Source of the DNA: an uncultured Bacteroidales bacterium
GTDB taxonomy: Bacteria; Bacteroidota; Bacteroidia; Bacteroidales; F082
Reading direction: 5' to 3'
Length of the DNA: 14,306 bases
NCBI GenBank assembly: GCA_937877465.1
Contig: CALFIT010000280.1
Location: 1 to 14,306, forward strand
Shown: positions 1 through 13,287 of the stretch, piece by piece
Layout: each line of letters opens with the position of its first letter
How positions within the stretch are numbered: position 1 is the stretch's first letter
Position numbers and translations under genes: made by a program
The notes under the pieces: model-generated
What the model was told of the DNA's origin: nothing
Seen by the model: only the letters and a program-made list of their open reading frames with translations
Database searches by the model: none

Positions 1-580
1 CGATGAGGTGGTCGCCCTTCTTGCCCGTCGATTCGGGTGTGCAGCCGTTGCCCCACTTCTGCCAGGCCAACATGCTCTTACAGATGTGGATGCCACGGTC
101 GTTGACCAAGTTGACGCGCACAACGTTCTTGCCGTTGGCCTTCATGATTTCCGACACGCTCCATCCGAGCAGGTTGTTGCGGATATGCCCCAAATGCAGG
201 GGCTTGTTCGTATTCGGCGAGGAATACTCGACGACCACGTTCTTTCCCGAAACGGGTTTGCGGCCAAAAGTGCGGTTCTCGTGGTTGGTCTTGAAGAAAT
301 CCATCCAGAACTTGTCGGAAATCAAGAGGTTAAGGAAGCCCTTCACCACGTTGAACTTGGCGATCATGTCCGACTCCTTGATCATCTCGGCACCCAATTC
401 GTTGGCCAACTGTTCGGGATTGCGACCCGCCAATTTCACGAAAGGGAACACCACGATGGTCATGTCGCCCTCAAATTCGGGGCGCGTCTTCTGGAAATTC
501 ACTTGCTGGACAGGGGGTTCCTGGCCATATAAAGTTGTAAACGACTTGATGAATAACTGTCTCAGTACTTGTTCTAACAT
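1..580 (-). CDS. argS: arginyl-tRNA synthetase, N-terminal part (runs off left edge)
   Basis: Class I aminoacyl-tRNA synthetase that charges tRNA-Arg with arginine in the cytoplasm. Only the first 193 codons are in the window, and the 3' end lies beyond base 1. Translation starts MLEQVLRQLF. Residues about 1-110 fit the N-terminal tRNA D-loop-recognition (Add-1) domain. The run VVEYSSPNTNKPLHLGHIRN follows, with the class I HIGH signature as H129-L130-G131-H132, and then the catalytic-domain sequence VNLVNDRGIHICKSM. The frame is open from the ATG at 580-578 to the window edge. The start is supported by its fit to the family N-terminus and by a -7 box just upstream. The gene is divergent from the pyr operon, with 223 nt to the pyrB ATG. 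No Shine-Dalgarno sequence is visible, as is common in this phylum. The family assignment is secure; what lies downstream is unknown. Confidence 0.96.
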   Translation of the reverse strand, partial: MLEQVLRQLFIKSFTTLYGQEPPVQQVNFQKTRPEFEGDMTIVVFPFVKLAGRNPEQLANELGAEMIKESDMIAKFNVVKGFLNLLISDKFWMDFFKTNHENRTFGRKPVSGKNVVVEYSSPNTNKPLHLGHIRNNLLGWSVSEIMKANGKNVVRVNLVNDRGIHICKSMLAWQKWGNGCTPESTGKKGDHLI

Positions 581-600
581 AACGATGAAATAATTTGGCA

Positions 601-608
601 CAAAAATA
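601..608 (-). promoter_or_regulatory. argS promoter, Bacteroidetes -7 box
   Basis: On the minus strand these bases read TATTTTTG, a full match to the Bacteroidetes primary sigma -7 consensus TAnnTTTG. The box sits 20 nt before the argS ATG, which would leave a 5' untranslated leader of roughly 10-18 nt. No clear TTTG -33 box is present; an ATTTCC stretch is nearby but is a poor match. The assignment rests on the box sequence and its position only. Confidence 0.6.
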
Positions 609-640
609 GCAAAAAAGATGGTTAGGAAATAAAAAAAAAC

Positions 641-648
641 TACCTTTG
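641..648 (+). promoter_or_regulatory. pyrB operon promoter, Bacteroidetes -7 box
   Basis: TACCTTTG matches the consensus TAnnTTTG. Transcription would begin at about 653-656. That would place the start at or just before the first ATG of the leader reading frame (656) and about 150 nt before pyrB, so the leader hairpins would be in the transcript. The -33 region is weak: GTTAGG lies near the expected place and there is no TTTG. The box lies 32 nt from the argS -7 box on the other strand, so the two promoters share their upstream DNA. Confidence 0.6.
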
Positions 649-655
649 CAGTCCG

Positions 656-799
656 ATGAAGTACCTAAACATGCCATCGGAAAAGATTATCGCCACGGAA
701 TCAGTCGATTCCATCACTTTGAATTTTCAGTTTTCTCCTTTTGGCGGTCACATTGTTGGCCGTCTTTTTTTTGCCAATGTCAACAAACTAAATCGATAA
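656..799 (+). CDS. candidate pyrB leader peptide, 47 codons
   Basis: Short reading frame from ATG 656 to TAA 797-799, beginning MKYLNMPSEK and ending NVNKLNR. A second in-frame ATG at 671 would give 42 residues and leave room for a short 5' leader. The frame runs through the upstream hairpin, the T-rich tract (coding for TLNFQFSPF), the terminator hairpin (coding for GGHIVGR) and the eight T's (within LFF). It stops only 4 nt before the pyrB ATG. That arrangement is what a translation-coupled attenuator needs: a ribosome close behind RNA polymerase would block the hairpin, and on terminating could reinitiate at pyrB. The enterobacterial pyrBI leader has the same layout, but I see no real sequence similarity. 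That the frame is translated is an inference; no Shine-Dalgarno sequence is visible. Confidence 0.55.
   Translation: MKYLNMPSEKIIATESVDSITLNFQFSPFGGHIVGRLFFANVNKLNR
697..712 (+). promoter_or_regulatory. small hairpin in pyrB leader, possible pause hairpin
   Basis: GGAATC-AGTC-GATTCC is a perfect 6-bp inverted repeat with a 4-nt loop. It is followed directly by a T-rich tract at about 718-742, which contains TTTG, TTTT, TTTT and TTTT. In the enterobacterial pyrBI leader a hairpin and U-rich stretch upstream of the attenuator make RNA polymerase pause when UTP is scarce. The same role is inferred here from position and composition only. Confidence 0.45.
743..772 (+). terminator. attenuator: intrinsic terminator in pyrB leader
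   Basis: GGCGGTCA (743-750) pairs with TGGCCGTC (757-764) over 8 bp, including two G-U pairs in RNA, around the 6-nt loop CATTGT. Eight T's follow at 765-772. This is a standard intrinsic terminator shape. It lies downstream of the only promoter-like box on this strand and 31 nt before pyrB, with no other gene ending here, so it would act on transcripts entering pyrBI. It lies entirely inside the 47-codon leader frame. I looked for a competing antiterminator stem and found no convincing one, which favours control by a translating ribosome rather than by alternative RNA folds. Confidence 0.72.
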
Positions 800-803
800 G
801 CCT

Positions 804-1724
804 ATGTCAATATCACTGAAAAACCGCAGCCTGATTTCCATCAGCGACTACACGCCTGAGGAGATCTGCCACGTCCTCGACATCGCCGAGGACTTCGAGA
901 AGAACCCGCACCAGAACCTGCTGAACGGGCGCATCATCGCCTCGCTCTTCTTCGAGCCGTCGACGCGCACCCGCCTGAGCTTCGAGACGGCCATCCAACT
1001 CTTGGGCGGCAACGTCATCGGCTTCAGTAGCACCTCGGGCACCAGCATCCAGAAGGGCGAGTCGTTGGCCGACACCATCACGATGGTGGCCAGCTATGCC
1101 GACCTCATCGTCATGCGCAACCCCATCGAAGGCTCGGCACGCTTCGCCTCCGAAGTGTCGAAGGTGCCAGTCATCAACGCGGGCGACGGCGCCAACCAGC
1201 ACCCCACCCAGTGCATGCTCGACCTTTATAGCATCCGCAAGACCCAAGGCACGCTCGAGAACCTTGAGATTACCCTCGTCGGCGACCTGAAATACGGCCG
1301 CACCGTCCACAGCCTCGTTGAAGCCATGTGCCACTTCAACGCGAAGTTCAACTTGGTCTCGCCCGTCGAGCTGAAGCTGCCGAGCGTCGTCAAACAGCAC
1401 ATCAAGGACCGCAAGCTCGAATACCACCAATACACCGAACTCGAAGAGGCCATCCCCCACTCCGACATCATCTACATGACCCGCATCCAGCGCGAGCGCT
1501 TCCCCGACCCCGAAGAATATGAGAAGGTGAAGAACTCGTATGTGCTGCGCAACGCCATGTTGGACAACTCGAAGCCCAACTGCCGCGTGCTGCATCCGCT
1601 GCCGCGCGTCAACGAGATCCATGTGGATGTGGACGCCAACCCGAAGGCCTACTACTTCCAACAGGCACAAAACGGCGTCTATGCCCGCCAGGCACTCATC
1701 GCTTCAATCTTAGGTCTAAAATAA
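804..1724 (+). CDS. pyrB: aspartate carbamoyltransferase, catalytic chain
   Basis: Condenses carbamoyl phosphate with aspartate to N-carbamoyl-aspartate, the committed step of de novo pyrimidine synthesis, in the cytoplasm. The 306 residues are normal family length. Carbamoyl-phosphate contacts are visible as the S53-T54-R55-T56 loop, K84 in SIQKGE, R105 in MRNP, H133 and Q136 in NQHPTQ. Aspartate-side residues include R166 in KYGRTVHS, R227 and Q229 in MTRIQRE, and the H264-P265-L266-P267-R268 loop. All expected catalytic residues are present. The start at 804 matches the family N-terminus and follows the leader-frame stop by 4 nt. pyrI follows after 13 nt, implying a holoenzyme of catalytic trimers bridged by regulatory dimers. 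Regulation is probably double: allosteric through PyrI, and transcriptional through the leader attenuator (inferred). Confidence 0.98.
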   Translation: MSISLKNRSLISISDYTPEEICHVLDIAEDFEKNPHQNLLNGRIIASLFFEPSTRTRLSFETAIQLLGGNVIGFSSTSGTSIQKGESLADTITMVASYADLIVMRNPIEGSARFASEVSKVPVINAGDGANQHPTQCMLDLYSIRKTQGTLENLEITLVGDLKYGRTVHSLVEAMCHFNAKFNLVSPVELKLPSVVKQHIKDRKLEYHQYTELEEAIPHSDIIYMTRIQRERFPDPEEYEKVKNSYVLRNAMLDNSKPNCRVLHPLPRVNEIHVDVDANPKAYYFQQAQNGVYARQALIASILGLK

Positions 1725-1737
1725 AAAGTCAAACGTT

Positions 1738-2205
1738 ATGGAAAAAAGAAAAGAACTGACCGTTTCAGCCATTGAAAATGGCACCGTCATCGACCATATC
1801 CCCGCCGACAAAGTGTTCCAAGTCGTCAAGATCTTAGGCTTGGACAAAGTCAACACGCCCGTCTATTTCGGCACCAACGTGGAAAGCAAGAAATACGGCA
1901 CCAAGGGATTCATCAAAACGTCCAACAAATACTTTGCCCCTGAAGAGGTCAACAAGATCGCCCTCGTCGCCCCAACCGCCTCCATCATCGAGATCAAGGA
2001 CTTCGAGGTCGTCAGGAAGCAAACCGTCAGCATCCCCGAACGCATCGAGCACATCGTGAAGTGCTTCAACCCCAACTGCGTGACCAACAAGGAGCACGAC
2101 GTGCCGACCAAGTTCACGGTCATCAAAGACGCCGAGGGCAACATCAAGCTGCACTGCCACTACTGCGAGAAGAACACCACGCAGGACAAGTTAGAGTTCA
2201 TCTAA
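1738..2205 (+). CDS. pyrI: aspartate carbamoyltransferase, regulatory chain
   Basis: Non-catalytic chain that joins PyrB trimers and binds nucleotide effectors (CTP/UTP inhibiting and ATP activating in the characterised enzymes). It has 155 residues, close to the usual 150-155. The N-terminal nucleotide-binding domain spans about 1-100, with the family features IDHIPADK and KIALVAPTASI. The C-terminal zinc domain has its four cysteines at C109 and C114 (CFNPNC) and C140 and C143 (CHYC), which hold the zinc that makes the contact with the catalytic chain. The start is 13 nt after the pyrB stop and the stop is 2 nt before the lemA ATG, so all three genes are probably cotranscribed. Effector preference in this organism cannot be read from the sequence. 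Confidence 0.98.
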   Translation: MEKRKELTVSAIENGTVIDHIPADKVFQVVKILGLDKVNTPVYFGTNVESKKYGTKGFIKTSNKYFAPEEVNKIALVAPTASIIEIKDFEVVRKQTVSIPERIEHIVKCFNPNCVTNKEHDVPTKFTVIKDAEGNIKLHCHYCEKNTTQDKLEFI

Positions 2206-2207
2206 TC

Positions 2208-2786
2208 ATGAAAAAAACCGGTATCATCATCGCCATCGTTGCAGGCGTCGTCCTCCTTTGGGGCGTCGGCACCTACAACGGTTTGGTGAAAAAGCAAGAG
2301 GCCGTCGCCAAGGCCTGGAGCCAGGTGGAAAACGTCTACCAGCGTCGCGCCGACTTGGTGCCTAACCTCGTGGCCGTGGTGAAAAGCTACGCCGAATACG
2401 AGCAAGGCACCCTCGTCGCCGTGACCGAAGCCCGTGCCAAAGCCGCTGCCGCAACGGTAAACACGGAGAATTTCGACGAAAACGAGTTCGCCGACTTCGA
2501 GTCGGCGCAAGAAGCGTTGGGCAACTCGCTGAGCCGTTTGCTCGTTTCGGTGGAGAACTACCCCGACCTGAAGGCGAACGAGGAGTTTCTGGCCCTGCAA
2601 GCGCAACTGTCGGGCTGCGAGAACCGCATCCTGACCGAGCGCGAGCGTTTCAACGAAACGGCCAAGGCCTACAACCAGAGCGTCCGCCGCTTCCCGAGCA
2701 ACCTCATCGCCAAGCTGTTCGGCTTCGAGAAACGGCCTTATTTCGAGGCTGATAACCGGGCGGAGAAAGTGCCAGAGACATTTTAA
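2208..2786 (+). CDS. lemA: LemA family membrane-anchored protein
   Basis: A 192-residue protein beginning MKKTGIIIAIVAG. One N-terminal membrane segment lies at about residues 5-23, followed by NGLVKKQEAVAKAWSQVENV and QRRADLVPNLV, the hallmark start of LemA proteins. The rest is helical, with the typical ending of a KLFGF-type segment and a final polar tail. The expected topology is a short N-terminus, one membrane anchor and a coiled helical bundle. The molecular function of LemA proteins is not established. The frame extends upstream into pyrI, but ATG 2208 is chosen because it is directly followed by the membrane anchor and leaves a 2-nt gap from pyrI. LemA genes often sit beside TPM-domain or HtpX-type protease genes; neither is present here. 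It is last in the pyr transcript and is followed by the convergent terminator. Confidence 0.93.
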   Translation: MKKTGIIIAIVAGVVLLWGVGTYNGLVKKQEAVAKAWSQVENVYQRRADLVPNLVAVVKSYAEYEQGTLVAVTEARAKAAAATVNTENFDENEFADFESAQEALGNSLSRLLVSVENYPDLKANEEFLALQAQLSGCENRILTERERFNETAKAYNQSVRRFPSNLIAKLFGFEKRPYFEADNRAEKVPETF

Positions 2787-2803
2787 ACAGACCAGTATTA
2801 TAA

Positions 2804-2854
2804 GAAACCGACCGCCCATATCAATCCAGATGGAATCCTTAGGCGGTCGGTTTC
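2804..2854. terminator. bidirectional terminator-like hairpin between convergent genes
   Basis: GAAACCGACCGCC (2804-2816) and GGCGGTCGGTTTC (2842-2854) form a perfect 13-bp inverted repeat with a 25-nt loop. It lies in the only intergenic space between lemA (plus) and the DUF3467 gene (minus), 17 nt from each stop codon. Neither strand has a strong T-run after the stem, although the arm ending in GGTTTC followed by GTTATA is T-rich. The loop contains a small TCCA-GA-TGGA pairing. Being symmetric, it can serve both transcripts; whether it terminates or only protects 3' ends is open. Confidence 0.65.
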
Positions 2855-2870
2855 GTTATAGCAGTCTTTC

Positions 2871-3179
2871 TCAAGCCTGCGCCGTTGGCGTACCAATCGG
2901 GAATTGGGCGACATTGCTGCCCATGTCCTGGATGGTGCCATACTGCTGCTCGTACTTGGCAAGGTTGTCGGCCAAGGCCTTGTAGAGACGCTTGGCGTTC
3001 AAAGGGTTCAAGATCACCCTTGAGCGGACTTTCGCCTTGGGCGTGCCGGGCATCATCTGGGCAAAGTCGACGATGAACTCGTTGGGCGAGTGCGTGATGA
3101 TGGCCAAATTGGAATAGGTACCCTCGGCCACCTCATCGTTGATTTCGATGTTCAGTTGGTTTTTCTGATTGTTTTCCAT
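2871..3179 (-). CDS. DUF3467 family protein, downstream of rpoC
   Basis: Small soluble protein of 102 residues with no signal peptide or membrane segment. It starts MENNQKNQLNIEINDEVAEG and contains NLAIITHSPNEFIVDFAQMM, the recognisable DUF3467 pattern, then a basic segment KAKVRSRVILNPLNAKRLYKAL. Its function is not known. The open frame extends 23 codons further upstream, but that extension runs through the terminator hairpin and is not family-like, so ATG 3179 is chosen. In Bacteroidetes this gene commonly sits right after rpoC, suggesting a link to transcription or a shared expression need; that is inference. Here it is separated from rpoC by 65 nt holding a strong hairpin, with no promoter box visible in the gap, so it probably depends on read-through. 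Confidence 0.9.
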   Translation of the reverse strand: MENNQKNQLNIEINDEVAEGTYSNLAIITHSPNEFIVDFAQMMPGTPKAKVRSRVILNPLNAKRLYKALADNLAKYEQQYGTIQDMGSNVAQFPIGTPTAQA

Positions 3180-3192
3180 GTCCTTTTTCTTT

Positions 3193-3225
3193 AAAAAGCA
3201 GGGACAGCCTCGCAGCCGTCCCCGC
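3193..3225 (-). terminator. intrinsic terminator or attenuator after rpoC
   Basis: On the minus strand GCGGGGACGGC (3225-3215) pairs with GCTGTCCCTGC (3208-3198) over 11 bp with two G-U pairs. The loop is 6 nt (TGCGAG), and TTTTT follows at 3197-3193. It lies 19 nt after the rpoC stop and ends 13 nt before the DUF3467 ATG, so it would cut most rpoBC transcripts and reduce expression of the last gene. The shape is strong although the T-run is short. Confidence 0.78.
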
Positions 3226-3244
3226 TTCGGATTTTTTTGACTTA

Positions 3245-7549
<4,305 letters not shown>

Positions 7550-7573
7550 ATTTCTGATTTTTTACAAGCTTTA

Positions 7574-11419
<3,846 letters not shown>

Positions 11420-11473
11420 GGTATTGAATGTTTTTAGGTGAATATTGGGAAAGACGGACGAACGAAAGGGGAA

Positions 11474-11492
11474 TTTTCGCATAAAGCGAAAA
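11474..11492 (-). promoter_or_regulatory. second hairpin in rplL-rpoB spacer
   Basis: On the minus strand TTTTCGC (11492-11486) pairs with GCGAAAA (11480-11474) over 7 bp around a 5-nt loop TTTAT. It starts 9 nt downstream of the larger hairpin and ends 54 nt before the proposed rpoB start. There is no T-run after it, so it is more likely a processing or stability element than a terminator. Its role is inferred. Confidence 0.4.
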
Positions 11493-11501
11493 ATCGGCAC
11501 A

Positions 11502-11539
11502 AACCTCAGCCCCAAATTTTGACCTTCGGGACTGAGGTT
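11502..11539 (-). promoter_or_regulatory. attenuator-like hairpin between rplL and rpoB
   Basis: In the minus-strand transcript AACCTCAGTCCC (11539-11528) pairs with GGGGCTGAGGTT (11513-11502) over 12 bp around a 14-nt loop. The ninth pair is G-U in this direction but would be A-C in the other, so the complete stem belongs to the rpoBC-sense RNA. TGTGCCGATTTTT follows, so T's are present but displaced by 8 nt from the stem. In E. coli the rplL-rpoB gap holds a partial terminator and an RNase III site that set RNA polymerase below ribosomal protein output. This element sits in the same place and may do the same. I see no promoter box in the gap. Confidence 0.6.
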
Positions 11540-11568
11540 GAATGCCGTTGTTTACGGAGTTGAATCCT

Positions 11569-11946
11569 TTATTTCACTTCCACTTCTGCACCAGCTTCTT
11601 CGAGTTGAGCCTTCAGTGCATTAGCTTCGTCTTTGCTCACGCCTTCCTTCAGGGCCTTAGGAGCTGCGTCAACGAGTTCCTTGGCTTCCTTCAGGCCGAG
11701 GCTGGTGAGTTCCTTCACCAACTTCACGACTGCCAGCTTCTGAGCACCAGCGCTCTTCAGGATGACGTCGAAAGAAGTCTTTTCTTCAGCAGCGGCGGCA
11801 GCACCACCGGCAGCAGGAGCAGCAACTGCAACAGCGGCGGCTGCGGGTTCGATACCGTATTCTTCCTTCAGGATGGTAGCGAGTTCGTTCACTTCCTTCA
11901 CGGTAAGATTGACTAATTGTTCAGCAAAAGCTTTAAGATCTGCCAT
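11569..11946 (-). CDS. rplL: 50S ribosomal protein L7/L12
   Basis: Acidic stalk protein that recruits translation factors and stimulates their GTP hydrolysis; several copies bind L10. It has 125 residues. The N-terminal dimerisation domain is at 1-33 (MADLKAFAEQLVNLTVKEVN), an Ala/Gly-rich flexible hinge at about 34-53, and the C-terminal factor-binding domain at 56-125 has the conserved AVVKLVKELTSLGLKEAKEL. It lies 63 nt downstream of rplJ behind an AT-rich spacer (about 86% A+T) with no hairpin or promoter box that I can see. An unstructured A-rich leader would suit the high translation this multi-copy protein needs (inference). The spacer to rpoB downstream is 149 nt and structured. Confidence 0.98.
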   Translation of the reverse strand: MADLKAFAEQLVNLTVKEVNELATILKEEYGIEPAAAAVAVAAPAAGGAAAAAEEKTSFDVILKSAGAQKLAVVKLVKELTSLGLKEAKELVDAAPKALKEGVSKDEANALKAQLEEAGAEVEVK

Positions 11947-12009
11947 TTTACTTTTATTTTTAATTGTTAATACTTGCTTTAATGATTTGTATGATTCCTA
12001 TTCGATTTC

Positions 12010-12531
12010 TTATTCTGGTCTTTCGGACAAGGTTTCGAGAATGCCGCTCAACTTGTGGCCACCCGATTGCAGGCCGCTGATGACGTTCTTCATCGGCGAT
12101 TGCAGCAGGGCGATGACATCCGCGATGAGGTCGTTCTTCGACTTGATGCTGCACAGCGCGTCGAGCATGTCGTCGCCGACATAGCAGCACTCCTCGATGT
12201 AGGCACCCTTCAGGATGGGACGGTCACTGGTCTTACGGAAATTCTTTATCAGTTTGGCGGGAGCGTTGCCGGTCTCGCAAAACATGACTGCGGTTGATCC
12301 TTTCAGAACGTCGTACAGACCTTCATAGTCCTTCTCCATCTGCAACATGGCCTTATGGAACAAGGCGTTCTTGACAACGATCATTTTCACACCACTATTG
12401 AAGCATTGCCTTCTCAACTGGTTGGTCTTCTCGGCGTTGAGGTCGGAGACGTCAGTCAGGTAGAAGTTGGGGCATGCCTTCAATTCACTGAGCATGGAGT
12501 CGATGAGGACTTGTTTATCTTCTTTTCTCAT
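12010..12531 (-). CDS. rplJ: 50S ribosomal protein L10
   Basis: Base of the L12 stalk, binding 23S rRNA near L11 and carrying L12 dimers on its C-terminal helix. It has 173 residues and begins MRKEDKQVLIDSM. The conserved core includes RRQCFNSGVKMIVVKNALFHKA at about 40-61 and SIKSKNDLIADVIALLQSP at about 128-146, with the L12-binding helix after that. Six cysteines (C20, C43, C85, C115, C116, C127) are more than is usual for this protein, and they do not form a zinc motif. It starts 20 nt after rplA, so the gap has no room for the long L10-binding leader known from E. coli. An AAAGGAAG stretch upstream is Shine-Dalgarno-like but is 8-9 nt or more from the ATG. Confidence 0.97.
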   Translation of the reverse strand: MRKEDKQVLIDSMLSELKACPNFYLTDVSDLNAEKTNQLRRQCFNSGVKMIVVKNALFHKAMLQMEKDYEGLYDVLKGSTAVMFCETGNAPAKLIKNFRKTSDRPILKGAYIEECCYVGDDMLDALCSIKSKNDLIADVIALLQSPMKNVISGLQSGGHKLSGILETLSERPE

Positions 12532-12551
12532 TTCAATAACTTCCTTTCATT

Positions 12552-13247
12552 TTAGTTTGCTACTGATTTGACATCGATCTGCACACCCGGGCTCATCGTG
12601 CTAGAGATATAGATGCTCTTCACATACGTACCTTTAGCAGCTGCTGGTTTCAACTTGATAACGGTTTGGATCAGTTCCTTGGCGTTATCAAAAATCTGTT
12701 CCGGAGAGAAACTGACTTTCGCGACACCTGCATTGATGATGCCGTACTTGTCGACCTTGAAGTCGATCTTACCGGCCTTCACTTCCTGCACAGCCTTAGC
12801 TACATCCATCGTAACGGTTCCTGTCTTTGGGTTGGGCATCAAGCCGCGAGGACCGAGGATACGGCCCAGGGCACCCACCTTAGGCATGATGTTAGGGGTA
12901 GTGATCACGACGTCAATATCGGTCCAACCATCCTTGATCTTTTGGATGTACTCATCCAGACCAACGAAATCAGCACCAGCGTCAATGGCTTCTTGGGCCT
13001 TGTCCGGGTTGCAGAGAACCAGGACGCGGACGACCTTACCCGTTCCGTGAGGCAGCGTGACCGAACCGCGCACCATCTGATTGGCCTTGCGCGGGTCGAC
13101 GCCCAAACGGATGTTCAAGTCAACCGAAGCATCGAATTTGGTGTAAGTGATTTGTTTTACGATATTAACCGCTTCACTCAAGGAGTAACTCTTGCTTTTG
13201 TCGAACTTAGCCAAAGCTTCTTTCCTCTGTTTGGATACTTTTGACAT
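12552..13247 (-). CDS. rplA: 50S ribosomal protein L1
   Basis: Binds 23S rRNA to form the mobile L1 stalk at the E site, helping release of deacylated tRNA; in many bacteria it also represses its own mRNA. It has 231 residues, normal length, starting MSKVSKQRKEAL. The family signature GRILGPRGLMPNPKTGTV is at 128-145 and the conserved SVTLPHGTGK at about 62-71. Both domains are complete. It starts 40 nt after rplK. That gap contains a weak 5-bp GTTCT/AGAAC pairing, and I could not recognise an L1-binding rRNA mimic, so autogenous control cannot be claimed from this sequence. Confidence 0.98.
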   Translation of the reverse strand: MSKVSKQRKEALAKFDKSKSYSLSEAVNIVKQITYTKFDASVDLNIRLGVDPRKANQMVRGSVTLPHGTGKVVRVLVLCNPDKAQEAIDAGADFVGLDEYIQKIKDGWTDIDVVITTPNIMPKVGALGRILGPRGLMPNPKTGTVTMDVAKAVQEVKAGKIDFKVDKYGIINAGVAKVSFSPEQIFDNAKELIQTVIKLKPAAAKGTYVKSIYISSTMSPGVQIDVKSVAN

Positions 13248-13287
13248 TTAACTAACTTTTTTGTGTTCTACAAATGCATGAAAGAAC

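Noticed and set aside
689..764. Antiterminator pairing that competes with the pyrB leader terminator, or a PyrR/riboswitch site
   Set aside because: I found no upstream segment able to pair well with GGCGGTCA or TGGCCGTC, and no recognisable PyrR-binding loop or riboswitch core. Ribosome-mediated control explains the layout better.
813..1670. Minus-strand open frame of 285 codons across pyrB
   Set aside because: Antisense shadow of pyrB, whose catalytic motifs are complete; no domain is visible in the shadow.
2061..2207. N-terminal extension of the lemA frame into pyrI
   Set aside because: This stretch is the out-of-frame 3' end of pyrI. ATG 2208 is followed directly by the LemA membrane anchor.
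13248..13287. Possible promoter (TGCATTTG) and 5-bp hairpin (GTTCT/AGAAC) ahead of rplA
   Set aside because: The box misses the consensus at its second base, no -33 element is evident, and the stem is too short and AT-rich to trust. rplA is well explained as part of the rplK transcript.
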